A stretch of 64,000 nucleotides of DNA from Dichotomocladium elegans. Taxonomy: Eukaryota; Mucoromycota; Mucoromycetes; Mucorales; Lichtheimiaceae. Positions 37,628-49,782 of this stretch are shown piece after piece. Where the stretch lies: NCBI GenBank assembly GCA_025716815.1, contig JAIXMN010000011.1:496001-560000 (forward strand), written 5' to 3'. Under the pieces are notes generated by a model. That model had not been told where the DNA came from. It ran no database searches and saw only the letters and a program-made list of their open reading frames with translations. The position numbers were made by a program, and so were the translations under genes. The number at the start of each line of letters is the position of its first letter. Positions within the stretch are counted from its first letter, which is position 1.

Positions 37628-40600
37628 ATGGACCCTTCACGCTGCTCCGTCGTCATATGTTATCAGCCTTCTTCTCCCTTTCTTATCGGAAACGTAAACT
37701 CGTACGACTATAATGATCAACCACCGTACACACCTTTGCTGCAAACCGTTTTTGGAAAAGGTACATGGTTGTATACACTCCTAATATATACATTTACCTG
37801 TACATACCCACGCACGTACCCACACACCCAATTTTCGCCGCTAATGGCCCTTCCGCTCACGCTTCAACGAAAACGTTACTGACCTCAAGTTACACATCTT
37901 CCTATCACCAGTTTTTGTCCACTCCAATTCCGCAGATGCTGTCGGTCGAGTGAAACAATTAAAACATGGATCTCCAACTATTCTTCTTCTGGATCTCGAT
38001 GCTTCTGCGTCAGCAGCTCTCGACGGAAATGATAACGATGACGACGATACCGTATATACCCCTTCGTGCTCATCCTCTTGCTCGACAGATTCTTCGACTT
38101 CCTCCTGCATCACCGATTCCCGCCTTATCTGGATAAAACGCACGACCCGTGATCTCGACCAGAGCGTTCCCGTCGTCGGTAAATTAACTACAATCATATG
38201 CCAAATGAGCACGAGTGTTAACGTCTACTACGATATTCCCAGCCTGCTCTGCCAACGATAGCGCTGCTTTTATGCTTGATTGCATTCATGCCGGTGCAAC
38301 AGACTATCTTCTCAAGCCACTGCATTTAGATGTCATAAAAACGCTATTCTTGGTATGTGTTCTTGTTCTATTGACGCCTGGCACGCCATTCTGCATGACA
38401 TTGCGCGCGCGCGCGCACGCGCGCGTATACTCAGACCGTTTTTTTTTTTGCTTTAGAAATTGCACAGAGGTGGCCGATCTAATTCTAAAATGCACGAAGG
38501 CGCATCGTTTTTGGCAGCATCGCTGCCGCCGACATCAACACCGATGGATAATGCCTCAACGATATACCCCGATGATGGTTTGCAACACAGAATTAAGGAA
38601 ATCTTCACAAAAGATACACGGTAAAAAAAAAAGCCATCGGCACCGTTCACCCTTTACATGGGACACATGAACTAAATATTTGTTCTATCGTTTGTGTGCA
38701 TGCCGTTAGGTTTACGCAGTCGGTGATGGACATTTACGCTAATCAGTTAACACCACGCTCCAAATATCGGGGATTATCAAGGTGAGAGAGCGCGCACGCG
38801 CGGATCATTGTGCTGCAGCAATTATTGTATGAAAGCTGATCAATTCATTCCTCTTGTCTCCACCACTCCCGCTACTATATAGAGAACGAGCCACGATATT
38901 GCAACACAGAATCGCCTGCTGGGATTTTAATCCGTTTGACTTCAATCGCAATGATCTCATTCATTGCGTTTACTTAATCTTCGAACAGGCCCTGGTACTA
39001 CCCGAACTTTCCTACTTGTCATTCACTGATGGTAAAGAGAGGAAAACTAACATGGACTGATGAATTGGATTTTTGTGCGATAATTAACCTTGTGGAACGT
39101 GACTAGACCAGCTGTACGACTTTATTATTGATCTTTCGGGCGCCTACCACGATGGAAACCCATATCATAACTTTGCACATGCTGTTGACGTCCTGCAGTG
39201 CCTGTACTACTTTCTTTGCCGTCTCGGTCTACTGGCTTTCGCCAACGCTCCTGTGAATCATACCGCAACTAAACATTTGCCTCGCCATAACCAGCTGCAG
39301 TACTTGCTTCAGCCCAAGCACATCTTCGCTCTTTTAATTGCTGCCCTGGGGCACGATGCTGCTCATCCAGGCGTCAATAACGCGTTTTTAGTATGTAACG
39401 CATCGAAACATGGGACGTATGTGCGGTTTAACTTATCTCTCTCGCATTTTTTTCTATCTCTAGGTAAACTCGGGGTCTCCATTAGCGCTTCTCTTCAGTG
39501 ATCGCTCTGTGCTAGAAAGCCTGCATTCCATGACGCTTTTTCAAGTACTCAAAAAACATGGCGTTGATCAAGTTGGCGGTGGACCCAGCTCGGCTGATTA
39601 CCAGGGTACGTGAATTGGGAATAGAGGGTCCGATCCTTCCTCAGCAAAGAGCAATCGTATACTTATCATGGTGTCACATACACACACAAACAACAGAGTT
39701 TCGAAAGATCGTGGTCACCAGTATCTTGGCGACAGACATGTCGCATCATAACGATTATGTCGAGAAAATCAAGGCCCAGGCAGATCGCATTGCAAAGATG
39801 GACATTGAGAAACTCGACAGCGCGGCGCGTGAAAATGAGAGACTACTTATTTGCAATGCCCTGATCAAGTGCGCAGACATTAGCAATGTGGTATGTGGTA
39901 TTTGAACAATAGGCGAGGGGAGGGGATAGACAAAAATGACCCGAAAACGCATGGCTGACTCAGGTGATGGCCCTACTTCTTTTAATAATTAGGCCCGTCC
40001 GTTTGTCAGAGCCATTAAATGGGCCGAGTTGTTGGTCGAGGAATGTGTACTTCAGGGCGATCTTGAACGCGCTATGGGATTACCGAGTATGCCCTTGAAC
40101 AACCGCGACAAGGTTGTCTTGGAAGACTCGCAGATTGGATTCATCAAATGCGTGGCTTCGGGTCTTTTTGAGGTTGTCCGTGAAGTCCTACCTGGTACGT
40201 TAATTGAGACAAGAAGCCGGGGGGGTGGGGAAAAAAGGCTCAGCTCCCAACTTAACTTGAGCTCTTCCATTTCCAGACTTGTCATTTGCCATGGATTATA
40301 TTAACGACAACTTGAAACACTGGGAAGAACGCAAGCAGTCGTCACGTGATTCAGGTGTGCCAAACCTGGCGGAGACAATGACTTCCGGAACAACGACAAC
40401 GGTACGTGCGGGTACCAAGCGACGCAACAGTAGTCTGGATTATAAGGCCGTAGAAATGCTCCGCAAACGGCTCTCGCTCGACAATGGTCGGCACAATGCG
40501 ATCGAGACAGTTCGACGACGCAGTGTCGGCTCTATTATCCCCATCACGGAACATCGCCGCCGAATTCGCAGAGTTCAGCCTGCATACACGCTCGTCGATC

Positions 40601-40713
40601 ACCATCATCACCATCACCATCATCATCATCATGAGTCGGTACCTGAGACCTCCCCCTCCCCCTCTGAATGGTCGCGAAACGACCCAGCCAACTGTCAATG
40701 CTCCATTCAGTAG
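37628..40713 (+). CDS. Receiver-domain 3',5'-cyclic nucleotide phosphodiesterase
   Basis: Eleven exons, join(37628..37760,37912..38178,38243..38352,38457..38620,38710..38781,38883..39031,39107..39390,39464..39605,39697..39890,39993..40194,40277..40713), give 717 aa. Residues about 5-170 form a response-regulator-like receiver domain: HGSPTILLLDLD has the usual phospho-Asp position, ACSAND the Ser/Thr, and GATDYLLKPL the Lys. The N-terminal acidic pair is missing (VVICYQP), and an acidic/Ser-rich insert of about 45 residues splits the domain. Residues about 225-600 are a class I PDE catalytic domain with metal ligands in NPYHNFAHAVDV, LGHDAAHPGVNN, ILATDMSHH and KCADISN. The C-terminal tail is basic and carries 11 consecutive His. 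It hydrolyses cAMP and/or cGMP to the 5' nucleotide in the cytosol; the layout resembles PDE8. A long C/T tract lies about 220-310 bp upstream of the ATG. Confidence 0.92.
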
Positions 40714-41181
40714 AGGCTTGGTCTGAGTTGTGGACTGAATTACCCTCCTCTTCCTCCTTCTCCTCCTCCATGATTTCTGGCATTCATACATCCACTCAAC
40801 ATTCAACACATTGTTATCACTTCAAAACTCACGCTCATCCTACACAACATTCAACACGGCATTCTAACATCACCTCTTTCCTCATTTTTTGTTGCATGCA
40901 TTCATATCATTTGTCATATCCCTTGTATTTTTTTTTCGGTTCTTCATTTTCCTTGATGTACAAATTGATCGGCTCTTTATATTGTACCAAGTATACATAG
41001 CCCATTATTAGATTCACAACAATGACAATAAAATACATTAGTTACTGGCATATAAAAGTAAGAACTGTCAGGATGTCCGTGTTGCGCATTACGCATATTC
41101 CTCCTTGATGATGCGCTGAGAGTTCTGTGCACCTATTTCATGACATGCTGTTATATGTAAATGCAACCATGGTTATGCAAG

Positions 41182-41184
<3 letters not shown>

Positions 41185-41222
<38 letters not shown>
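41185..41222. repeat. (GA)19 microsatellite
   Basis: Uninterrupted GA dinucleotides between convergent genes. Confidence 0.92.
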
Positions 41223-41226
<4 letters not shown>

Positions 41227-41267
41227 ATATATTTCCAAACCCAAAGCAGAGGGGTAAAACAATACAC

Positions 41268-41269
<2 letters not shown>

Positions 41270-41322
<53 letters not shown>
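41270..41322. repeat. (GA)26 microsatellite
   Basis: Second uninterrupted GA array, 47 bp from the first. Reads as CT on the strand of the CSL transcript. Confidence 0.92.
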
Positions 41323-41324
<2 letters not shown>

Positions 41325-41660
41325 AGAGAGTACATACATACATCAACATACAGAGAGGGTCTGGAGCACAGAAAACAAAAAGAATTCAGGGAAGATGGGA
41401 AGTGGCGGGAAAAGGCATATAGATATGGCAGAGAAAACATCCATAGGTTTCATTTGTGTACACACACATAAAGAAGGCAGAAAGAGAGAGTCGTGGGTTA
41501 GATAGGTCCTTAAAAAAGAAAAGGCTGGGGGGGGGGTAGAGGAGGAAATGTGAGGGTGGCGGATCAAGAGAATGTGCTGCTTGGGCGCAAGACAAGACAG
41601 AACAAACACGAGTGTTTTTTTTTTTTCTTTTCTTTTCGCATGAAGGATGTGAAGGCGAGA

Positions 41661-44600
41661 TCAAAGTGAGTAGTAATGATTTGTCTTGTGCACGATGGAT
41701 CCGTCGCCTTTGACCAGCAAGATAGGAATCTCGAGTTTGCCTTCTGGGTCGCCCTGGCGCCTGACAAGATGCATGGACTGGGCAAGTTCCTGACGCGGAG
41801 GCAAATGACACAAGCACAGCTCGCGCCCACGATACTCTAGGTGGGGCGACTTGATGTCGCCGAACCAGACCTGGAGGTCACGCGAAAAGTTTTCGCCGTG
41901 GAGGGTCATCGTGATGCCGTCGCCATGGTCGATAGAGTAGTGAGTCAGTGAGGGAAAGGGTATAACGGACGAGGGGATGTCAATCGAGTCGTTGGGCATC
42001 CAGAACTTGTAGATCTGACAATCGGTCCCCACCATGGTCCACACCGCCGCATCGGATACGTCTTCGGACCAGAACGCCCCCATGCCCATGGGTGCCCCGG
42101 CGCTAGCGCCAGCGCCAGCGCCAGCGCCAGCGCCAGCAGCTAACGAAGTCTGGCTGCCTTGACTCGCCAAAGACATCCGCCGGTGGCCAGCATTGCCAAT
42201 GCTACCACGTCGCTGTGGATCCAGCGCGGCAGCGCCACCGAGCGAAATCGAATTGCTACGAGCACGCGCTGCTGCTGCAACAACATGCGAAGAGGGATGG
42301 TAGAAGCGCCCGTCATCCCCAAGGCTATTGACCCGTCGTCTGAGAAGTGGGTCTATGATCTCGCTCGGTGCATTGTCTGTCGACACCCGGCGTTTCCGGA
42401 CTACCTTACCGCCCTCTTGGGACGTCACATCCTCCCACGGGTAGTAAGACGGAACCGGCTGGATGGGTTTGCGCCGTTCCACAGTTTTGTGCATTCCAAC
42501 CATATCATTTAGACATGCCAGATACGTGACCGGGTGGGTCGATCGCGGTAACATCCACCCCTCTTGTGGATCCACCGCAGGGCCTGGACTATTAAGCATC
42601 ATTCGCTGCTGTTGCTGTTCCTGCTGCTGTCGTCGATGGGTTAGTGCTTGAGATGGGTCCTGTACGATTTGGAGCGCAACCTTGTGCAGCTGGGAGACAG
42701 GGTCGCCAAGGGCCTCGTCGCCGAACTCACCCCCGCTAAACGCGTTTGCATCCAGAGCACACCGTGCACCGCCTACCACCGTGGATGCCTTGTCGATCTT
42801 GCGGATAATCATCACCGGACTTACTAACCCAGTCGTCAGGCACTGGAGCACAATGTGCTGATTGTAATGGATCGGAATAGGCTGGTCCGTCGTGTTGCGG
42901 AGTGCAATCGCAGGCGGGGGCGGGTATGCAATCGTCCGGTTACTTCCAGGTTGGTGCGGACTGTTTGTATGGCCAACAAAGTCCTCAAACGAATTGCTCT
43001 GCTCAGACGGGAGTTCGTTAGGCGCGCGCGTCGTGTCAACAATCCAAATAACAAAAGGGTCCCAGTTCGTTGTCCGTGCCACGAAGCAGGTGCTATCGTT
43101 CTTATCCGGGGCACGGTACCCAGGAATCGTAAAAGATGCTTTCCCGCTACTGCCGCACGACACTCCAAGATACTTCGTCGACACAGTCTGAGATCGAATC
43201 CGATTGAAAAGCGAGACCGTTGTACCATGGTGGATGCAAACTAGCCGTCATCGAACCCCCACCATCTTATCATACTGACTAAAAAAAAAACTCTCCTCTC
43301 CTGGTCCCCACCCCTTATCATCCTGCCTGTGGCCAGAGATGGAATGTACTTACGCTCCATGTTCTTCACGCTCTGTCGCTTTTTGCTCGGTTTGGAAATC
43401 ACCTTGATACCTTTGCTTGCTAACGTACCCAAAAGCCTGCCATCTCCAAGCTGAATACGCACAAGGCATTCGACTCGCTTGCGCTTTTCGTCAGCGTCAT
43501 TGATATACAGATTCTTGGCAACGCATCGGCCTGCAGCAAGGGGATCCTTTTCGTGGTTATGGCACCAGTCTACAGTCGATGTATGCGACTCAGATGCAAT
43601 GCTGTCGCTGCTACTGGACCGATTGCCAAGGTGGGTCGCTTTTTCTGGTCGCTCTTGGCGGTGTTGAGCCAGTGAGAGTTTTTGTTGTTGTTGTTGTTGT
43701 TGCTGCTGCTGCTGCTGCTGCTGTTGTGATGATTTAGGATGACCTGTCTGGCCCGCAGGATGACCTGCCGCCGTGAACCATTCCACTTGGCCAGATTGGC
43801 TATTCACTTCCCCTGATATACCCACTGTCAGAATTGGTGGCAAATATTCGCATCCTTTGTCGGCCCCTTCTTCTACTGATGCGGCATGATACGTCGGATT
43901 GGCCGACCACCAAGTAGTACCGATCAGAAACGCCGTAGGTGGAGGACAAAGGAATCTTTTTTTTTTTGCAACACAAACATGCGTTTAATATCTTGTGCGG
44001 ATGACGTAGATGCGATCCAATAAAAATAATAATAATAAAGAAACAGTTAGCTTTACCTCTTTTCTGTGCCATAGCTCTTTTGGGCCACTTTGCTGGTCAG
44101 GATAATCACGGACTTTTCACCGGCCGCTATGGGATCGGGCGACTGCAAGTAGGAGTTGATCATGGGCCGGAGGCGAGCGGCACTTGCATGGCTCTGGAGC
44201 AACCGGGCCGTCGCCAGGTTGGCCCTAAGGCTCTGACGGTCCAAGTAACTTAAACCGCTACCGTTTCCGGTCTCATTGTCATCCAACAACTGCTGCTGTT
44301 GCTGCTGCTGTTGCTGGAAGCGCGCATAATCGTCTTCTTCAGGAATCGTGGGTGGCGGTAGTTGCGGATTGGATGGCCTTGGTCGGATGGACAAATTGGA
44401 GAGACGACCGTACATAGGCGACGGAGAAGAGTGGGATGAGGGCGACGACGGTGGCGACGACGAGGATGTCGTCGCCGTGGCCGTGGCCGTCCCCGAGTTG
44501 AATAAACGAAAGGCATCTTGCTGGACACTGCTGTTTGCCCGTGCTCCCTGGGATGGCATCTGTACATATTTTAATATGATGATTATTTTCAAATCGTCCT

Positions 44601-45741
44601 TCGGAGTGTGCTATATGATATTAAGGTGGCGTGAAAGGGAGAAGGGTAACTGACTAGATACCATCGTATCCATAGAGAAAGTGGGCGGAACAAAATCGGC
44701 GAATGAAGACGGAGACACATCGTCTTGTTGTCTTTGCTGCTGCCAATCGCCATGCTGGAGCGAGAACCCCATATTCGCCTGTTGCTGCTGTCGCCCATGT
44801 TGCATATATTCACGATGATGATGGATTGAAGGACGCACACTGCCGTCATCATCGTCGTCTTGCTGAAGAGAGTCGAGAAAACTGGGCGAGAAGAGCGCTG
44901 GTGATTGGCGATGCATTGATGCGGGTGACGATGACGAGACACCGCTACCACTAACCCAAGATTGGATAAGTTGCTCTTGATTGCGTTGATGAATGCTCTC
45001 AAGATCTGTTAATCGTAATGGGTTATGACGAAGCGATGCAGTAGAAGACACATTACTACTGCTCATGGACGTAGTCGTGGTGGTGGCGTTTGTACCAGTG
45101 GCGGGGGTCAAATGTGCTGTGTTCATGTTAGGTAAAGTAGGAACACCATACAAGGTTGTATTCTCTTGGTCCAACTGCTGATTACCCCAATGATAATGGT
45201 CATAGCCGGTGTTACTACTGTTGCTGTTACCAGGATGTGATACAGAGGATAGGAACTCAAAGGCAAGATGGTCCTGTCCTGCTACTATAAAAGTGTCTGC
45301 GTTGGATGATGGAGAAGAGGACGATACAAGCATAGTGCCCATCCCGATTAAATGTCCCACATTACCATTGTTTTCTGATTTGCCTGATGGAAAGGGCGCA
45401 GTCTGGTCCATCAAATGCGCCGTATCAATCCCAGAATGCTTCGCAGCAACTTGGTCGTCGTGGAACATCACAGTTGGTTGGGGTATGACTTGGTGATGAT
45501 CGTGCTGGTGCTCGTTCCATTGGCTATATTCCATCGGGACACGGGCTGAAGACGTATTGCTGCTTGTTGTGGATGAAGACCATGGGTCGCTGATAGTGCC
45601 AATACCAGGATACTGTAAATGCTGCTTGCGTTTTCTGCTTCCAAGGGGAGATGATGACTCGGTCGACTGTTGCTGGTTGCATGTTATCATTGCTAAATCG
45701 TTGCTATTATCAGTCTTTACGGGGACTTCTGTCATTGTCAA
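41661..45741 (-). CDS. CSL-family transcription factor (CBF1/Su(H)/LAG-1)
   Basis: Four exons, complement(join(41661..43240,43354..43955,44057..44559,44662..45741)), give 1254 aa. Residues 1-470 are disordered (Ser/Gln/His-rich). The Rel-like DNA-binding part starts near 475: KSVIILTSKVAQKSYGTEKR, FLCPPPTAFLIGTTWW, then GIKVISKPSKKRQSVKN, which in CSL proteins contacts the GTGGGAA site. Next comes LCIHHGTTVSLFNRIRSQTV and the beta-trefoil domain (QPIPIHYNQHIVLQCLTTGL, SPVMIIRKID), interrupted by a long Arg/Ser/Ala-rich insert with a Gly-Ala run before WTMVGTDCQIYKFW. A C-terminal TIG domain follows (GDGITMTLHGENFSRDLQVW). Fungal CSL proteins are nuclear regulators without Notch; the long N-terminus fits the class known as F2. 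A poly-Gln run of about 14 residues occurs in exon 3 (43681-43725). Total length is more than twice animal CSL. Confidence 0.93.
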
Positions 45742-48722
45742 AACAGATAGGCAAAACTAGAGATGACAAAGAGACGGACAGGAAAATCCGAAAAAAGGTA
45801 ATAAAAGAATGAATGAGAGAGATAGTGATGGAGAGGTAGGGGGAAGAGGGGAAGAGGGAGAGAGGAAAAAAAAGTGCGGGGTAAGGCTCAGTAAGTTAGC
45901 CGGTGACCGTTTGACTGCCCCGCTTTTTTGAGCCAACTTTATCTGGAGTGTCTGTGTCGCATCATCTAAATGTAATAAACAATCGCTTTGTCGTCGGAAC
46001 AGGGCGCAAAAGAGAGACCGGAAAATGAAGAGAAAGAAATAGGAGAAAATTAAGACTGGGCAATATAATACCAGACAAGCTGTCAGGTTGATGGGTATAT
46101 ATGTCCACGACCAAAGCTTATGAAAAACGCGCCATGCTGGATCTCCCCGCATCAATCATGCTTGGATGATTTAGAAGGTATTTTCCCGCGTTCACCCACG
46201 AATACGGGAATATGCCCGCTCGAGCAGCGTGAGAGCCTACACTAACTGATTCTTGACAAAGCAATATATGTCCGGCAAAACCTAACCATGCAAGCTAAAA
46301 CTTGATCGCGGGTCCTGCCTATCTTATTCCAATAAAAAAGCAGATTCTCGCCTTCCTTTGATTAGTTGCATTGAAGGACAACAACATGCCAACCGCTTTC
46401 TTTCTCTTTACTCTTTTCCCCCTATCGTCACGTTGCCTGGGTCGGGGCGAAGGGGTCAGTTTATACCGCTGCACCGTCGTACATGCGGGCGCTTTCTTGA
46501 TCTGCACAATACGAAAAACAAACATCTCTCTCTTTCTCTAACCCCGCCAAAGGTACTCGCAGGCTACAGAGAACCTCGATCATGCACCAAGTTGATATAC
46601 AAACAAGCTCATCTGTTTGTTTCATGGTAACCGGAGCTGTGCAAAGTACATCCTCTTTCTTTTATTTTTGATACGTTGCGTTACCATGTTACCAACCCTA
46701 ATTTTTCTTAGAACTGGAATCAACCAAAGCCGTACGTCTTTTTTTTGCGCCGAATGAAAAAGGCCAATGACAATGGATTTACCTCTTTGAATAACCCCTT
46801 CGTTTCTTTTGTCCTAAAAGGGCTTCTTCATTGTGGAGGGAGTTTACCTTTCATTCATACATACGCACACACACGCACTCTCTCTCCTCTGTTGCCTTAG
46901 ACGCAGTTGTATAGTCGCAAATACACATAGACAGTTCTCAGATTTTGGAATCGATGTGCCCATTACGTGTCTCGAGTGAAAGAACGTATTTGTTTCCTTT
47001 CTATATTCAATTTCGTACAACACCTTACGTCAATGTCTCTAAAATGCCCATATTATCACCTGGAATATCACTTGACCCATTATTCACATCTTTGGCCCAC
47101 GTCGCACGGGCCCAGTGGACCTATGGCTTTGAGCTGTTTCTTACCACAAGATAGATATAAGAAGCCCGAGACGATGTTTCCTTGCTGCGTATTGCAAACC
47201 AACAAAACATCTTTTTCTAAGTCTCACAAGTTTCTGCAATTGTATTCCCTCTCTTATATAAACAAGCAAATATGAAGATGGCTTTTTGCTCCAAAAAAAG
47301 CAGGAGGTCTTTCGATTTTCGGCACTCGAACGCATAAGCTTCCAGGAAGACATTAGTAAATGCTAGCTATATCATGAAGGGACTGGTATTACAAATCATC
47401 GTAATACAGTCTCCTTGGAAAGATAACCAAGAAAACCTATTGTAGAACCATGGGTAGATCATTCTCTCACGAGTTCTAATCGGTGTTTATCGCCGATAAT
47501 ACATGGATTTGGTGGGCTAGTCGAGCGTTGCAAGCACCATGACACCTTATGTTCATCACCATGATAGCATATACCGTAAATCTTTGATCTTCATACCAAA
47601 CTGTGAACTATTGAATTTTAGAAACGCGGAAAGGAGCTAGACTGCTCATATTGAAAAAAAAGACATTTGCACCTTGGTTCTGGCAACTCGCATGGGTTTT
47701 TAATGTTAAAGGAGGGTTGGATTTTGTTCTTTCTATCAGTGCCCCGCCTCTCCTGCATCAAATGAATCAGGATTTTGTTGCGTACCCGATGGACCGGTAA
47801 TGGAGAGTAAAAACAGGAACGAAGGTTACTAAAATGAATAAGAACCTCTGAAGCAGAGGTCATGTAGTTACTCTATTAGGTGCATGACCTTTTTTTGCGG
47901 GGCATCCCATTTAGGATTTAAAACTATTCACACGATCTTGGCACAAACTACAAGGAACAGGTTTTTTGATAGTTCTATGACTTGAAATCGCCAAACATAT
48001 TGGTATTAGGTAGTTGTAAGGGTTATGTATCATTTTATTACCTGCTAATAACGAGACGACTCTTCCACTGTCTCCATGAAAGTAGTAAATCAACGTTTGC
48101 CACATTTTCGGTCCTTTTTTTAGGGAGTGTTTCCGGTGGGAAAAAAAAAAAAAGAATTTTTCAAAAATGGAAATTATGGGAAGACGCTTTGGGGGGGCCT
48201 ATAAAGAGAAGGTTGGTATAGAACGCTGAGGAAATAAATCTTAAAACTGGGCACATTAGCAAGGTGATATGTAGTGCTCGAAGTTCAGAAAAAATAGGAA
48301 TCAGAACAGTACAGTATCGCAAATAGCATTGTATTTTCTTAACCTTGTTTGTGTAACAGATTACGAAACACCGTTGGTATTATCAGTCCTTGTATGCAGA
48401 AATACCTCGGCTCTGGTTTCTTGTAAAGTTGTGTATAGCAAATCCTATTCTGTGTGCTTTGCAGTAATGCTTAATCAATGCCAAAGAGTCTCAACTATCA
48501 GAAGTATTCATAAATGGCAGCTCAACACTCTTTCAGCTTCGTGATAAAAGAATGTATTTTTGAATTACCACGATTACCTTTAATGAGGCAGTAAGAAGAG
48601 AGACAAGTATGTAAGGATGCAATTAAGGACTATAGAACGATCAAACGAAAAGAAAAGAAAAACAAGTAATACGCTAATATTGTGAGAGAACAAAAGGAAT
48701 ATGTGTGCGCTCATGAGAAAAC
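45742..48722. other. Intergenic, no gene recognised
   Basis: CSL upstream region followed by AT-rich DNA. The first 200 bases upstream of the CSL start are C/T-rich on the minus strand. Only short frames, none with recognisable motifs. Confidence 0.5.
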
Positions 48723-49782
48723 CTATGTCGAACCAGCAGAATCGTTACTGGAACCCGAAGCAACAACAGGCTTTTGTTCCTCTCCCTCCTTTTTCGGCAT
48801 GTGCTCTCTTTTGGATTCCTGCCCAGCGAGCTCCTGTTCATCAATCTCAGCGGTAGTCGCCCGCTCGCCTTGAAGACCACCTTCTATTTCGGTCTTGCCG
48901 TTGCCAGCCTCTTCCACATCTGCGGGTCGCCCCTCCTTTTCCGAGGGTTTCTTTAGAGATTTCTTGCCAAAAAGTGCAGTCAGACGTCTTCCGAAGGTAG
49001 GGGACGAGGGTGATTTCTTTTCCTTCGCGGCAATTTCCTCCTCGACTGGTTCAGTCTTTGTTGCCGATTCCAAAGGAGATGTTTTCTCGGTTGCTGCTGT
49101 GATCGGTTCTTGTTCAATGTCAGTATTGGCCTCATCGCCATCCACCGGAGGATTGTCGGACGTCTTTTTCTTCGCAAGGAGTCGGCTAAGGAATGAAATG
49201 CGTTTGGGATTTCTATTTTCGTCTGCCTCTTGTTCATGCTCCTCCGATATGTTCTCGATTTCTGCACCATGGGCTTCCAAATCCTTCACCACTGTGGCTT
49301 CTTTTGCATCTGCTCTTGCTTCTACCTCTACTTCTGCAGACTTGTCATCTGTTGTTTGTTGCACCTCACTGTGGTCGACATGGATAGGATCCATTTGCTC
49401 GATCTGAGGAAGCTCAGCTGGCACAGATCCTTTAACAGCATGGGCCTCTTCGGTGGTAGCAGCCTACATCACCGTCCCGCATGTTAAACAAGATATCAAT
49501 ATGATGCTTCCTTCCAATTCGCTATTTTACCTTAGAGCGACCAAATAACCCAAAATTCTTTGGTTTCTTGAAGAGGTTGAAACGTTTTCTTTCCTGTTCG
49601 CCGTCCGAATGAGGTTTTTGGTCGTCTTGTGCGCAAAGCTGGTCGTTAGCATTGACGTTGTTTTCGGGGCTGCAGTGTTCACCAATAGCAGTGACCGTAA
49701 CCTCCTCTTGCGGCAATGGTGACGTTGGCTCCACCTTGGATGTCTCGGCTTGTTGCTGTTGAAGCACAGGTTCTGCAGACAT
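48723..49782 (-). CDS. Disordered acidic protein with basic FGxxxxLFxKK-like repeats
   Basis: Two exons, complement(join(48723..49463,49531..49782)), 330 aa. The product is rich in Glu, Lys, Ala, Thr and Ser and should be largely disordered. Three basic-hydrophobic segments stand out: ERKRFNLFKKPKNFGLFGRS (end of exon 1, around 63-82), KRISFLSRLLAKKK and FGRRLTALFGKKSLKK. They share a Phe/Leu plus Lys/Arg pattern likely to fold as amphipathic helices, each followed by an acidic stretch. The exon 1/2 junction (SK^AATTEEAH) keeps the frame with a GT-AG intron of 67 nt. No signal peptide or membrane segment. I do not recognise the family; function unknown. Confidence 0.7.

Larger units (their letters stand above)
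40714..41660. other. Convergent intergenic region with two GA arrays
   Basis: Separates the 3' ends of the phosphodiesterase (+) and CSL (-) genes. Contains (GA)n at 41185-41222 and 41270-41322, plus C/T-rich 3' UTR of the phosphodiesterase. No other gene seen. Confidence 0.7.
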
